In this document: positions 25,917 to 34,458 of the stretch, piece by piece
Numbering within the stretch: position 1 is the stretch's first letter
How the letters are laid out: each line of letters starts with the position of its first letter
Source of the DNA: Bifidobacterium gallicum DSM 20093 = LMG 11596
GTDB lineage: Bacteria > Actinomycetota > Actinomycetes > Actinomycetales > Bifidobacteriaceae
Direction: 5' to 3'
NCBI RefSeq assembly: GCF_000741205.1
Contig: NZ_JGYW01000009.1
Location: 62,001 to 126,000, forward strand
Length of the DNA stretch: 64,000 bases
Notes under the pieces: model-generated
Seen by the model: only the letters and a program-made list of their open reading frames with translations
The model's database searches: none
Told to the model about the DNA's origin: nothing
Position numbers and translations under genes: made by a program

Positions 25917-27302
25917 TCATAATGCCAACTCTTGTGCGACGACCTGAGCCAATCGCGAACACACCTCATCGGCCTGCTCTTGCGTGGCGGCTTCGGCCAT
26001 CACGCGCACCAACGGCTCGGTGCCTGAAGCGCGCAACAGCACACGGCCCGTCTCGCCAAGCAGCTGCTCTTCGCGTGCAATGGCTTGCTGGACTTTGGCA
26101 TTGTCGTTGACTGCCGTCTTGTCAACATTGGGGACGTTGACCAAGGTTTGTGGTAGTTGCGGGAAGTCCGCGGCCAGCTCTTTGAGGCTCTTGCCGGACT
26201 GTACCACCTCGTTGCATAGCGTCAAGGCTGTCAACGTGCCGTCACCTGTGGTCGCGAACTCGCGGTTGATCACATGGCCTGACTGCTCCCCTCCCAACGA
26301 GTAGTTGCCGCGCAACATTTCCTCAAGCACGTAACGGTCGCCCACGCCGGTTTCCACCGTGGCGATGCCCATGTCCTTGAGTGCGAGCTTGAGGCCAAGA
26401 TTGCTCATAACGGTCACCACAAGCGTGTCGTGGTTGAGCTTGCCTTGACGCTTCTTCGCACGAGCCAGGATACCCATGATCTGGTCGCCGTTGACAAGGT
26501 TGCCATCCTCGTCCACCGCCAAACAGCGGTCGGCGTCACCATCAAATGCCACGCCCAATGCCGCGTCGGAAGCCTTGACCATGGCCTGCAGCTGTTCAGG
26601 ATGCGTCGATCCGGCGTTCTTGTTGATGTTGTAGCCGTCCGGAGACGCGTTGATCACAATCACATCGGCACCCGCACGGCGCAATGCTTCAGGAGCCACA
26701 ACGGACGTCGCGCCGTTGGCGCAGTCGGCCACAATTTTCAATCCCTTGAGCGGCTTGGGCTGGACTTGGTCGGCGCCAATGGGTGCGATTGTTGACACGA
26801 GATGGTCAATATAAAGGTTCGTGGCTGTTGTTGAATCATGGCTGATGCGGCCTACGCCCGCGCCGGTGGGACGCTCCCAATCCTGGCCCAGCACCTGTTC
26901 AATTTCGTCTTCCTTCGTATCGGGCAGTTTGAAGCCGCCACGCGCGAAGAATTTGATGCCGTTGTCGGGCATCGGATTGTGGGAGGCGGAAATCACAGCG
27001 CCCATCTCCACGTTCAGCACGCTCGTCAAATACGCCACGCCCGGGGTCGGGATGATGCCCGCATCAATCACATCGAAACCGCCGGCGCTCATGCCTGCTG
27101 ACAACGCTGCCGCAAGAAAATCGCCCGACACACGCGTATCCCTGCCCACGAGCGCGCGGCGACGACCTTCGGGTTGGCCAGTGCGGTTGCCCTCGTCGCC
27201 GAGCACACGCACAGCCGCGTCTCCCAAATCCAAAGCCAACTGGGCCGTCAGGGCACGGTTGGCCAATCCACGAACACCATCGGTTCCAAACATACGGGGC
27301 AT
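25917..27302 (-). CDS. glmM: Phosphoglucosamine mutase
   Basis: Interconverts glucosamine-6-phosphate and glucosamine-1-phosphate on the way to UDP-GlcNAc for the cell wall. The 461-residue protein begins MPRMFGTDGVRGLAN, exactly the GlmM start. It has the phosphoserine loop ISASHNPMPDNGIK (Ser107), the Mg loop FDGDADRCLAVDE, the sugar-binding GGEQSGHVI, and the C-terminal phosphate loop RASGTEPLVRVMAEA. The start is the ATG after GAGGAATGAC; the open frame extends 15 codons upstream without a better site. It is the usual single-copy housekeeping gene and is followed by def. Confidence 0.97.
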   Translation of the reverse strand: MPRMFGTDGVRGLANRALTAQLALDLGDAAVRVLGDEGNRTGQPEGRRRALVGRDTRVSGDFLAAALSAGMSAGGFDVIDAGIIPTPGVAYLTSVLNVEMGAVISASHNPMPDNGIKFFARGGFKLPDTKEDEIEQVLGQDWERPTGAGVGRISHDSTTATNLYIDHLVSTIAPIGADQVQPKPLKGLKIVADCANGATSVVAPEALRRAGADVIVINASPDGYNINKNAGSTHPEQLQAMVKASDAALGVAFDGDADRCLAVDEDGNLVNGDQIMGILARAKKRQGKLNHDTLVVTVMSNLGLKLALKDMGIATVETGVGDRYVLEEMLRGNYSLGGEQSGHVINREFATTGDGTLTALTLCNEVVQSGKSLKELAADFPQLPQTLVNVPNVDKTAVNDNAKVQQAIAREEQLLGETGRVLLRASGTEPLVRVMAEAATQEQADEVCSRLAQVVAQELAL

Positions 27303-27503
27303 GTCATTCCTCACAGTCTGCGCTTTCGCGCACCACATAGCTGTCAACAGTCATCAAACAAATCTGTCGCTGTTGCCCATCGTAGTGCCCTCAATGCCAT
27401 GATTGATACACGAAGCGAAATACTGTGGCTTCATGATGTGCTGATTGCTGCAGATGTTTGGGCTTGGCCTGCCTGGCGCGACTACGACAGTATGAGCGCT
27501 TAA

Positions 27504-27665
27504 TCATTGCCAAGGACCGCTACCCATGCATCCCAACCACCCATCACACTTGCACCATTGACTGACGACAATGCATCAACCAAAACCATTGTGACGGTGT
27601 TGGCAATCATCACGTTGAGCGTATGTGCCACCAGTTGGCTCATCGGCTTGCGACGCAAGCGATAA
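27504..27665 (+). pseudogene. Possible remnant of a cell-wall-anchored surface protein, or small membrane protein
   Basis: A 53-codon open frame, bounded upstream by a stop and with no ATG, ends in TIVTVLAIITLSVCATSWL followed by IGLRRKR and stop. A hydrophobic span of about 20 residues followed by a short basic tail is the layout of sortase sorting signals. The segment LPRTA at the frame start lacks the Gly of LPXTG and lies too far upstream. It may be the 3' relic of a decayed surface protein or chance. A TTG start with no clear ribosome site makes an intact small gene unlikely. Confidence 0.25.
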
Positions 27666-27838
27666 GCAAACACCTAGGCACTTGTCACCTCCAATTGCCA
27701 AGTAGTGTCAAACAGCGCCAAGCACTACCATGCCTATGGCGAAGGCGAGCATGTGTGCCGCATCAAGAAGATTAGGATGGGAGAGCATTCCTGCACTGCT
27801 ATCCAACACTCAATTCACTACAGCATGCCGGAAATCAT

Positions 27839-27887
27839 GAATGCGGCCGTATCCACACCATCGTATGTTGTGAATACGGCCGCATTC
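27839..27887 (-). terminator. Hairpin downstream of pepN
   Basis: GAATGCGGCCGTAT (27839-27852) is exactly complementary to ATACGGCCGCATTC (27874-27887), extended inward by CACA/TGTG after one mismatch. The stem is about 18 bp with an 11-base loop and no U-tract. It lies within 175 bases of the pepN stop and no other gene ends here, so it is probably the pepN terminator. Confidence 0.6.
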
Positions 27888-27912
27888 GTTATTCGTCATT
27901 CATTCATCATTG

Positions 27913-27964
27913 TCATCTGCAGCCGTAGCTGCACACCGTCATCTGCAGCCGCAGCTGCACACCG
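27913..27964. repeat. Two tandem 26-bp repeats with hairpin potential
   Basis: Bases 27913-27938 and 27939-27964 are near-identical (one base differs). Each contains GCAGC-CGYA-GCTGC, a small stem-loop. They lie just past the pepN stop, between it and the larger hairpin, and may contribute to 3'-end formation. Confidence 0.6.
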
Positions 27965-27998
27965 CCAGTCGCAATGTGCAGCCATCTGCAGCGACTGA

Positions 27999-30644
27999 TC
28001 ACAGTTGATGATCAGTCGGTTGCATGCTGCAACGAGGCATTGAATGCCGTGGCGGCCTGTGTGCGCTGGGAGGCTTCCACATTGGCACGCACCATGCGCT
28101 TGAGCGCGTTGTCGGCATCGGCATGGCCGTCGAGCCAGGCTTGACCAGCGGCAACAAGCTTGGACGGCGTCGCATAGCCTGGGTACAAGCCTTCAATGAG
28201 GCTTCCGCCATATGGAACGTGCGGTTGGACCAGATCCAGTCGAGCTCGTCAAAGTACTGTTGCACATACGCATCGGCCAATGCCACATCGGGTGTGGACG
28301 AGAATCCTGCGGCCACAGCCTCAAGCTGGCTGTTCGTCAAATCAAGGTTGTGCACGGCCTGTTGCCAAGCCCAATCCTTGGCCTGGGCAGTCGGACGCTT
28401 GGCACGCGCACCAAGCGCGAACTCGCGATTCTCCGTCGTCTCATTGGCCGCCAATTGTGCAGCCACCTCATCATCGCTCATCGCGTCAACACCAACGAGC
28501 GCACGAATAATCGTCCAACGGAAGTTGTTGTCGATCTGCAATCCGTTGAGCATCACCGTGCCATCGAGCAGACCCTTCGCATTGGCCACAAACTGCTCGT
28601 CGCCAACCACACCGTAGGTCAGGTAGGCGCTGATCAGCTGGAACTGTTCATCAGATCCGGCCTTGGCTTCGTTGGCCAGCTTGAATAGTTCACGGGCCAC
28701 ATGTTCGGCTACTTCGGCCCGGTGTGACGGATCGGTGTAATGCCATACCGTCGTGGAAATCTGGGCCAGCGCATAACGGAATGTGGTCGACTCATGCTCC
28801 GTGGCCAACGCCTTGAGGCTCGTGTCAATAAACTGCTCAGCAGGCAATTCGGCATCACGCGTCATATCCCACAGGCTCAGCCAAATCACGGCACGGGCCA
28901 ATGCATCATCGAAGCGATACAGGTTGTTGAGCACAAAATCGAGGCTGCCCGCATCAAAGCGCAGTTTCGTGTAGGTCAAGTCATCATCGTTGGTCAGCAG
29001 GAAGTCCGGCACAGGTTTGCCCGCGGCTGCAACTACCTCAGTACGGTCGCCATCCACATCCAGTTCAATGCGGTCGGTACGCACCACGTTGCCCGTGGCG
29101 GCGTCTTCATTGTAGAAGCCCACAGCCAAACGGTGAGGACGCAACACTGGATGCTCGGCGGGAGCCGTCTGCACAAGGGACAATTGTGCAATTGTGGCCT
29201 CGTCGCCCTCACCAGTGCTGACCAGTTCGGTCGTCATCGTGTTGATGCCCGACTGCTCAAGCCACAGGTTGCTCCATGTGGTCAAATCGCGACCCGACGT
29301 GCCTTCCAGCTCATGCAACAAGTCGGCCAGCGTGGCGTTTGAATACGCATAGCGGTCCAGATAGGCATGGATGCCCTTGAAGAACTGCTCGCGACCCACA
29401 TATGCCACGAGCTGCTTAAGCACCGACGCGCCCTTGGCATAGGTGATGCCGTCGAAGTTGACATAGGTGTCGTTGAGATCGTTGATCGGTGCCACAATCG
29501 GATGCGTGGTGCTCAGCTGGTCCTGGTTGAGCGCCCAGCTCTTCTCACCCGAGCAGAACGTGGCCCAAGCATCCTTCCAATCGGTGCATTCCGCAGTGGC
29601 CAGCGTGCTCGTGAACTCGGCGAACGATTCGTTGAGCCACAAATCATTCCACCACTTCATCGTCACATAATCGCCGAACCACATGTGCGCGAGCTCATGC
29701 AGCACAGTGACCACGCGGCGTTCAGCCAACGCATCGGTGACCTTGGAACCGAACACATAGGAATCGCGAATCGTGACCATGCCAATGTTTTCCATGGCGC
29801 CCGCGTTGTACTCGGGCACATAGATCTGGTCATACTTGGCATAGGGGTATGGCACTCCCCACGTCTTGGCATAGAACGCGAACCCCTTCTTCGTGATGTC
29901 GAACAGGTAATCCACGTCCTTCGCGAACGCATCCTTCAATGCCTGGCGGCAATACATGGCCATCGGCACGGTACGACCGTCCTCGTTGGCGTATTCCGTA
30001 TGCCACTGGGCATATGGGCCGGCGCAAATCGCCGTCAGATACGAACTCATGATCGGCGTGGTCTCGAACACCCAGCGCTGGCACGCTTCATCAGCGTGAT
30101 CGCCCATGGTTCCCGCTTCGGTCATCTGGTCAAGCGCCACAGTCTCGTGTACAGGCATGTTGCTTGTCACAATCCAGCTTTGCGGCGCCACCACCGTGAA
30201 ATCGAACACGGCCTTCAAATCAGGCTGGTCGAACACGGCATAGACACGGCGCGCATCGGGCACTTCAAACTGCGAATACAAATAAATGTTGCCATCCGAA
30301 GGGTCCACACTGCGATGCAGTCCTTCTCCCGTATTGGAATACTGGCAGCGCGCCACCACGGTCACCGTGTTGCGCTCGGCCAGATTGCTCAGCTCAATAC
30401 GGTTGTCCACATACACTGCAGCCGGATCTTGCGCCACGCCATTGACTTCAATCGATTCAACCGTGTTCGCAATCAGGTCGAGAAATGTGGACACGCCCGG
30501 CTCAGCACCGAACTCGACAGTGGTGGTGGACAGGAAATCCTTGGGACCGCGCGTCAGGTCAAGCGCCACATTGTAATGGATTGGCGCCTTGACAACGTCC
30601 TTGCGTTCCTCAGCCTCGGTTCTGGTCAGGTTTGCGCCTGGCAT
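27999..30644 (-). CDS. pepN: Aminopeptidase N (M1 family), frameshifted near the 3' end
   Basis: Zinc aminopeptidase removing N-terminal residues from peptides in the cytosol. It has the substrate motif GAMEN (near residue 284), the zinc motif HELAHMWFGD (near 316) and the downstream Glu in WLNESFAEF. The start is the ATG after GAGAAGGAGGAACAGC. After about residue 813 the frame yields an Arg/Pro-rich tail unlike M1 enzymes. One base is missing within 28201-28206: reading on in the next frame gives LIEGLYPGYATPSKLVAAG and continues with AWLDGHADADNALKRMVR, a normal M1 C-terminus ending at a TGA at 28012-28014. Either the gene carries a real deletion affecting about the last 65 residues or the base was lost in sequencing. 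The catalytic domain is unaffected. Confidence 0.93.
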   Translation of the reverse strand: MPGANLTRTEAEERKDVVKAPIHYNVALDLTRGPKDFLSTTTVEFGAEPGVSTFLDLIANTVESIEVNGVAQDPAAVYVDNRIELSNLAERNTVTVVARCQYSNTGEGLHRSVDPSDGNIYLYSQFEVPDARRVYAVFDQPDLKAVFDFTVVAPQSWIVTSNMPVHETVALDQMTEAGTMGDHADEACQRWVFETTPIMSSYLTAICAGPYAQWHTEYANEDGRTVPMAMYCRQALKDAFAKDVDYLFDITKKGFAFYAKTWGVPYPYAKYDQIYVPEYNAGAMENIGMVTIRDSYVFGSKVTDALAERRVVTVLHELAHMWFGDYVTMKWWNDLWLNESFAEFTSTLATAECTDWKDAWATFCSGEKSWALNQDQLSTTHPIVAPINDLNDTYVNFDGITYAKGASVLKQLVAYVGREQFFKGIHAYLDRYAYSNATLADLLHELEGTSGRDLTTWSNLWLEQSGINTMTTELVSTGEGDEATIAQLSLVQTAPAEHPVLRPHRLAVGFYNEDAATGNVVRTDRIELDVDGDRTEVVAAAGKPVPDFLLTNDDDLTYTKLRFDAGSLDFVLNNLYRFDDALARAVIWLSLWDMTRDAELPAEQFIDTSLKALATEHESTTFRYALAQISTTVWHYTDPSHRAEVAEHVARELFKLANEAKAGSDEQFQLISAYLTYGVVGDEQFVANAKGLLDGTVMLNGLQIDNNFRWTIIRALVGVDAMSDDEVAAQLAANETTENREFALGARAKRPTAQAKDWAWQQAVHNLDLTNSQLEAVAAGFSSTPDVALADAYVQQYFDELDWIWSNRTFHMAEASLKACTQAMRRRPSLLPLVKPGSTAMPMPTTRSSAWCVPMWKPPSAHRPPRHSMPRCSMQPTDHQL

Positions 30645-30697
30645 GCTGTTCCTCCTTCTCAATGGGGCTGGTTATGGGATTTGGTACACAATCAACG

Positions 30698-30766
30698 GTC
30701 GCATTGCCGCCGTAGCAATAATGGCTGCAACGTCGGCAATGCGACGTGTCTGAGGGCCCCGCCCTC
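30698..30766 (-). terminator. Two hairpins after rnj
   Basis: Transcripts leaving rnj meet GAGGGC-CCC-GCCCTC (30752-30766), then a 12-bp perfect stem, GTCGCATTGCCG (30698-30709) with CGGCAATGCGAC (30734-30745). Together they form a likely terminator upstream of pepN, without a U-tract. Confidence 0.6.
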
Positions 30767-30797
30767 ATACAGCGAGCGGCGGGGCATGGCCATGCGC

Positions 30798-32732
30798 TTA
30801 GTCGCGTTGCGAGAGCATGTTTTCCATGTCCGTGGCCACATCAGCCACCACAGGCACGATCATCGGCTTGCGATGCAGTTCACGCGCCACCCAGCTGCCG
30901 AGCGTGCGACGCATGATCTGCTGCAACTTGTAAGTGTCCTTCGTGCCCTGCATCATCGCGTCTTCCAGCTGCTGGATGACCTTGTGGCGCACCTGCTCGA
31001 ATTCGCTTTCATCCTCGGCCACAGCGTTCAAATAGACCTTGGGGCCGGCCAGCACTTCGCAAGCTTCCGTGTCGACAACCACGAAGCACGACACGAACCC
31101 TTCCGAACCCAGAATACGGCGCTTTTCGAGCTCATCATCGGTCAGCTCACCCACGGAATCGCCATCCACATACACGTAGCCGCAAGGTACGGATCCCACG
31201 ATGGCGGCCTGGCCATGATACAGGTCGATCACGTCGCCATCTTCCGCAAGCACCACGTTCTGCGGTTCGATGCCCGTCTTCACAGCGATCAGGCCGTTGG
31301 CCACCAAGTGGCGGTTCTCACCGTGGATCGGCATGGCGCACTTGGGCTTGACGATGTTGTACATGTAGAGCAGCTCGCCCTCATTGCAGTGGCCTGACAC
31401 ATGCACAGCGGCATTGTCTCGGTTGACCACGCGCGCGCCCTTCTGCACGAGCTTGTTGATGACCTTGTATACGCCATGCTCGTTGCCCGGAATCAGCGAG
31501 CTCGCGAGGATCACCGTGTCGAATTCGTTGATTGTGATGTCACGATGGTTGCCGTCCGCAATGCGGCCCAAGGCCGCCATCGGCTCACCTTGGGAGCCCG
31601 TGCACATGTAGACGAGTTTGTTGTCTGGGTAATCCTTGGCCTGCTTCAAGTCGATCACGGTGTCTTCCGGCAGGTGCAGATATCCGAGGTCCGCTGCGAT
31701 CGACATGTTACGCACCATGGAACGGCCCACAAACACAACCTTGCGTCCGTACTTGTGCGCCGCGTCCACGACTTGCTGCACACGGTGCACGTGGCTCGAG
31801 AAGCTCGCGACAATAATCTTGCGTGTCGCTTGGGCAAACGCCATGTCAAGCGCCGGGCCAATCGACGTTTCGGGCTTGACAAAACCCGGCACTTCTGCGT
31901 TCGTCGAATCCATCATGAGCAGGTCCACGCCCTGCTCGCCGAGCTTGCCGAACTCCACGAGGTCGGTGATGCGATGGTCGAGCGGCAGCTGGTCGAGTTT
32001 GATATCGCCCGTGTCAATCAGAGAGCCCGCCGGCGTGCGTACGCACACGGCCAGCGCGTCCGGAATCGAGTGCGTCACGTTCACGAACTCCATGTTGAAC
32101 GGACCGACCTTCATTTTGTCGCGGCCCGTCACCTCGTGCATGATCGGTTCGATGCGGTGCTCCTTGCATTTGGCTTCCACAAATGCCAGCGTGAGCTTCG
32201 AACCGATCAGCGGGATGTCCTTGCGCAATTTGAGCAGGTATGGTACGCCACCAATGTGGTCTTCATGGCCGTGCGTGAGCACGAGCGCGTCCACTTGGTC
32301 AAGCCTGTCCTTGATATAGTTGAAGTCGGGCAGGATCAGGTCCACGCCCGGCTGCTCTTCTTCCGGGAACAGCACGCCGCAATCGATCAGCAGGATGTGC
32401 CCGTTGTATTCGATCACGTTCATGTTGCGTCCGATTTCACCGAGGCCGCCCAACGGCACGATACGCATGGAACCCTTGCGATACTTGGGGGGTGTGATCA
32501 GTTCGCGATGGTCACGCGGATCGGAGGCCGCGATAGTCGGCACGCTCTGTGCGGTTTTGGAGGTTTTGGCCGTGGACTTGCGCGGCTTTGTGGATTTCGC
32601 AGCCGCTTTCGTCGCGGACTTCTTCGCAGCCGCCCGGCGCGTTCCGTTCTGTGTATTCGCCGCGGCCGCCGCCGTCTTCTTGCGTGCAGAGCCACGCTTA
32701 TGCGTGGTCGTTTCCTTCTGTTCTGTTGTCAT
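30798..32732 (-). CDS. rnj: Ribonuclease J
   Basis: Metallo-beta-lactamase/beta-CASP ribonuclease with endo- and 5'-3' exonuclease activity, central to mRNA decay and RNA maturation. The zinc motif LTHGHEDHIGG lies near residue 157. The protein continues with the beta-CASP region (KIIVASFSSHVHRVQQVVD, CTGSQGEPMAALGRI, HVSGHCNEGEL) and the RNase J C-terminal domain. The first 75 residues form a Lys/Ala/Thr-rich basic extension, common in actinobacterial RNase J and possibly RNA-binding. The start codon has no good ribosome site, and the first core Met (MRIVPLGGLGEIG) is the only alternative. It is separated from pepN by hairpins and from dapA by nearly 500 bases. Confidence 0.95.
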   Translation of the reverse strand: MTTEQKETTTHKRGSARKKTAAAAANTQNGTRRAAAKKSATKAAAKSTKPRKSTAKTSKTAQSVPTIAASDPRDHRELITPPKYRKGSMRIVPLGGLGEIGRNMNVIEYNGHILLIDCGVLFPEEEQPGVDLILPDFNYIKDRLDQVDALVLTHGHEDHIGGVPYLLKLRKDIPLIGSKLTLAFVEAKCKEHRIEPIMHEVTGRDKMKVGPFNMEFVNVTHSIPDALAVCVRTPAGSLIDTGDIKLDQLPLDHRITDLVEFGKLGEQGVDLLMMDSTNAEVPGFVKPETSIGPALDMAFAQATRKIIVASFSSHVHRVQQVVDAAHKYGRKVVFVGRSMVRNMSIAADLGYLHLPEDTVIDLKQAKDYPDNKLVYMCTGSQGEPMAALGRIADGNHRDITINEFDTVILASSLIPGNEHGVYKVINKLVQKGARVVNRDNAAVHVSGHCNEGELLYMYNIVKPKCAMPIHGENRHLVANGLIAVKTGIEPQNVVLAEDGDVIDLYHGQAAIVGSVPCGYVYVDGDSVGELTDDELEKRRILGSEGFVSCFVVVDTEACEVLAGPKVYLNAVAEDESEFEQVRHKVIQQLEDAMMQGTKDTYKLQQIMRRTLGSWVARELHRKPMIVPVVADVATDMENMLSQRD

Positions 32733-33163
32733 GGTTTACTTATTGATTTCTGTTCAGTGTCCTTCGCCTCTGCGAACGACTCGGTCCATATTCGTGAGGG
32801 TTTGTGGTCAATCGGTGGCATAACGGCTCACATGCCCTTCACCGGCACGTCTGCATGACGCAATCCCCTGGTTGTTTCCCCTGGATGCTCATGAACATGC
32901 CACGGTCACGGTCCTGTTGCATCGAATGCATGTGGCAGCGGAGCAGGTTGCTCAACGTCATCGCCTCATCTGCATAACGGCTCTGGGCCATGCAATGCAG
33001 GAACCGTCGCGGCACTGTGCCGCGATTCCTTCACCAGTTATACACGCACCCGCGCTCAGCGCGCAGTAAACGGCATGGCGGCGGTACGTCACGTATACCC
33101 CCGTGGCCGCAGGCGTCATAGGCGACGCATAGCGTTGCGGCGGTACGGCGGCCATGGACGCAA
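32733..33163. other. Long leader/promoter region upstream of rnj
   Basis: No gene is supported in this stretch. It includes an interrupted palindrome TCGCGGCAC-T-GTGCCGCGA (33007-33025) with complementary flanks, and minus-strand TATAAC (about 33037-33042) and TATACG (about 33091-33096) boxes that could be -10 elements. If rnj starts there, it has a 5' leader of about 300 bases. Long leaders on RNase genes often serve autoregulation, but that is only inferred. Confidence 0.4.
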
Positions 33164-33200
33164 CAGCGGGAATCACTAGAAAAACCAGTAACTCCCGCTG
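33164..33200 (-). terminator. Terminator hairpin after dapA
   Basis: CAGCGGGA (33164-33171) pairs with TCCCGCTG (33193-33200), extended inside by ACTAG/CCAGT with one mismatch. It starts 28 bases after the dapA stop on the minus strand. Confidence 0.65.
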
Positions 33201-33227
33201 CAATCAACGTGACGGATGCACGAAACC

Positions 33228-34175
33228 TTAGAGCAAACCCGAGTTCTTTAAACCGTCGGTGACGTGCTGAATCTGCTCAGGCGTCGGACCCACGTTCGGC
33301 AGACGCATCATCGTGCAGTCAATGAGCCCGCGTGCATAGAGCGCGGCCTTGGCCATGCCGGCTTGGAAACCGGCACCGTTCATGGCCTCGACAGCCGGGG
33401 CGATGCGCCAAGCCAGCTGCTGGGCCTGGGCGATGTCACCACGGTCGAATGCGGCGGCCAGATCACGCATGGGACCGGCGGCGGCGTGCGCGACAACGGA
33501 AATAATGCCGACGGCACCGATCGACAGGAACGGCAAATACAACGCGTCGTCACCCGAATACCAAGTCAAACCAGTGTCCAAGCGCTTGCGCACAGCGCCG
33601 GCAATATCTCCCGTGGCATCCTTGACGGCCGTCACATGATCGAGTTCGGCCAAACGGCAGTAAGTGTCGTGCTGGATGCGCACACCAGTGCGGCCCGGCA
33701 CATCGTAAATGATGATCGGCTTGTCCGCCGAGGCTTCCACGGCGGAATAATGCTGGAAAATACCCTCCTGAGACGGACGCGAGTAATACGGGCAGACTAC
33801 GAGCACGGCGTCGGCACCGGCTTCCTGCGTCTGCTCGACCATGCGCACCGTATGGGCCGTGTCGTTGGAACCGGCGCCGGAAATCACGGGAACGTCGACC
33901 GCTGATTTGACGGCCTTGACGAGCTCAACCTTCTCGTCCATGTGAGTCGTCGGCGACTCGCCCGTCGTGCCGTTGACAACGATGCCGTCGGCACCGTCGG
34001 CCACAAGCTGCTTGGCGACACGCTGCGCGGCCTCAAAATCGACGTCACCGTTGGGTGTCATCGGCGTGACCATGGCCGGAAGCACACGGCCGAACGGGGC
34101 CGGATCAAGCAAATGAATCGATGCGCCATCAGCACCCTGGGTCGGGGTGCCTGTTGTGGAAATACCGTCTGTCAT
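33228..34175 (-). CDS. dapA: 4-hydroxy-tetrahydrodipicolinate synthase
   Basis: Condenses pyruvate with aspartate semialdehyde, the first committed step to diaminopimelate and lysine. The TIM-barrel enzyme has VNGTTGESPTTHMDEK, the pyruvate-binding PYYSRPSQEGIFQHY with its catalytic Tyr, YDVPGRTGVRI, and the Schiff-base Lys near residue 186 in VTAVKDATGD. Length 315 is normal. About 25 residues precede the barrel. The start follows TAGGGAGCC. It is divergent from dapB, so the two pathway genes share a 283-base regulatory interval. Confidence 0.96.
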   Translation of the reverse strand: MTDGISTTGTPTQGADGASIHLLDPAPFGRVLPAMVTPMTPNGDVDFEAAQRVAKQLVADGADGIVVNGTTGESPTTHMDEKVELVKAVKSAVDVPVISGAGSNDTAHTVRMVEQTQEAGADAVLVVCPYYSRPSQEGIFQHYSAVEASADKPIIIYDVPGRTGVRIQHDTYCRLAELDHVTAVKDATGDIAGAVRKRLDTGLTWYSGDDALYLPFLSIGAVGIISVVAHAAAGPMRDLAAAFDRGDIAQAQQLAWRIAPAVEAMNGAGFQAGMAKAALYARGLIDCTMMRLPNVGPTPEQIQHVTDGLKNSGLL

Positions 34176-34458
34176 GGCTCCCTACCGTAGCCGGTGGCCA
34201 TGAACGCGGGGCCCATATGTCCAGTTTGCGGCGCGTATCGCGTGATTGGTCGGGTGAACGGCGGGAGGCTGTGCAATGGCCGTGACGAGTGGCCGCAGTG
34301 TGGCGAGGCGACGCTGTGGGTGCAGTGCGTTGGGTAAGGTGGGCCGCAAGCCGATGTCACAACGCAAGACAGCGCAACGCAACGTAAGGCGGCGCAGCGC
34401 AACGCAAGACAGCGCAATGTCTAGACAACGCAACATAAGACAATGTGAGGAGCAGACA
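34176..34458. promoter_or_regulatory. Divergent dapA-dapB promoter region
   Basis: This interval must carry the start signals for both lysine-pathway genes. Its dapB-proximal part contains the 20-bp tandem repeats listed separately. I could not place -35/-10 boxes with confidence. dapB has a clear GAGGAG ribosome site. Confidence 0.5.
34361..34420 (+). repeat. Three 20-bp tandem repeats in the dapB leader
   Basis: Units at 34361-34380, 34381-34400 and 34401-34420 share the pattern AACGYAAGRCRGCGCA; unit 2 differs from unit 1 at four positions, mostly A to G, and unit 3 at its last bases. A degenerate fourth piece runs to about 34445, next to the ribosome site. They have no hairpin potential. 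They may be repeated protein-binding sites or a slippage expansion in the untranslated leader. Confidence 0.8.

Larger units (their letters stand above)
27303..27998. other. 696-base intergenic region between pepN and glmM
   Basis: No complete gene is supported. A plus-strand frame (27504-27665) encodes a hydrophobic tail ending in RRKR (listed separately). A long hairpin (27839-27887) and two 26-bp tandem repeats (27913-27964) follow. The right part of the glmM promoter region contains TTGACA on the minus strand (about 27345) without a matching -10. A 97-residue plus-strand frame at 27705-27998 shows no family likeness and runs through the hairpin and repeats, so it is not called. Confidence 0.4.

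Noticed and set aside
27705-27998. A 97-codon plus-strand frame in the pepN-glmM gap
   Set aside because: It runs through the long hairpin and the 26-bp tandem repeats, has no ribosome site, and ends in repeat-derived Ser/Ala runs.
29367-32858. Long plus-strand open frames opposite pepN and rnj
   Set aside because: Antisense to conserved genes with complete motifs; His/Arg-rich composition typical of shadow frames.
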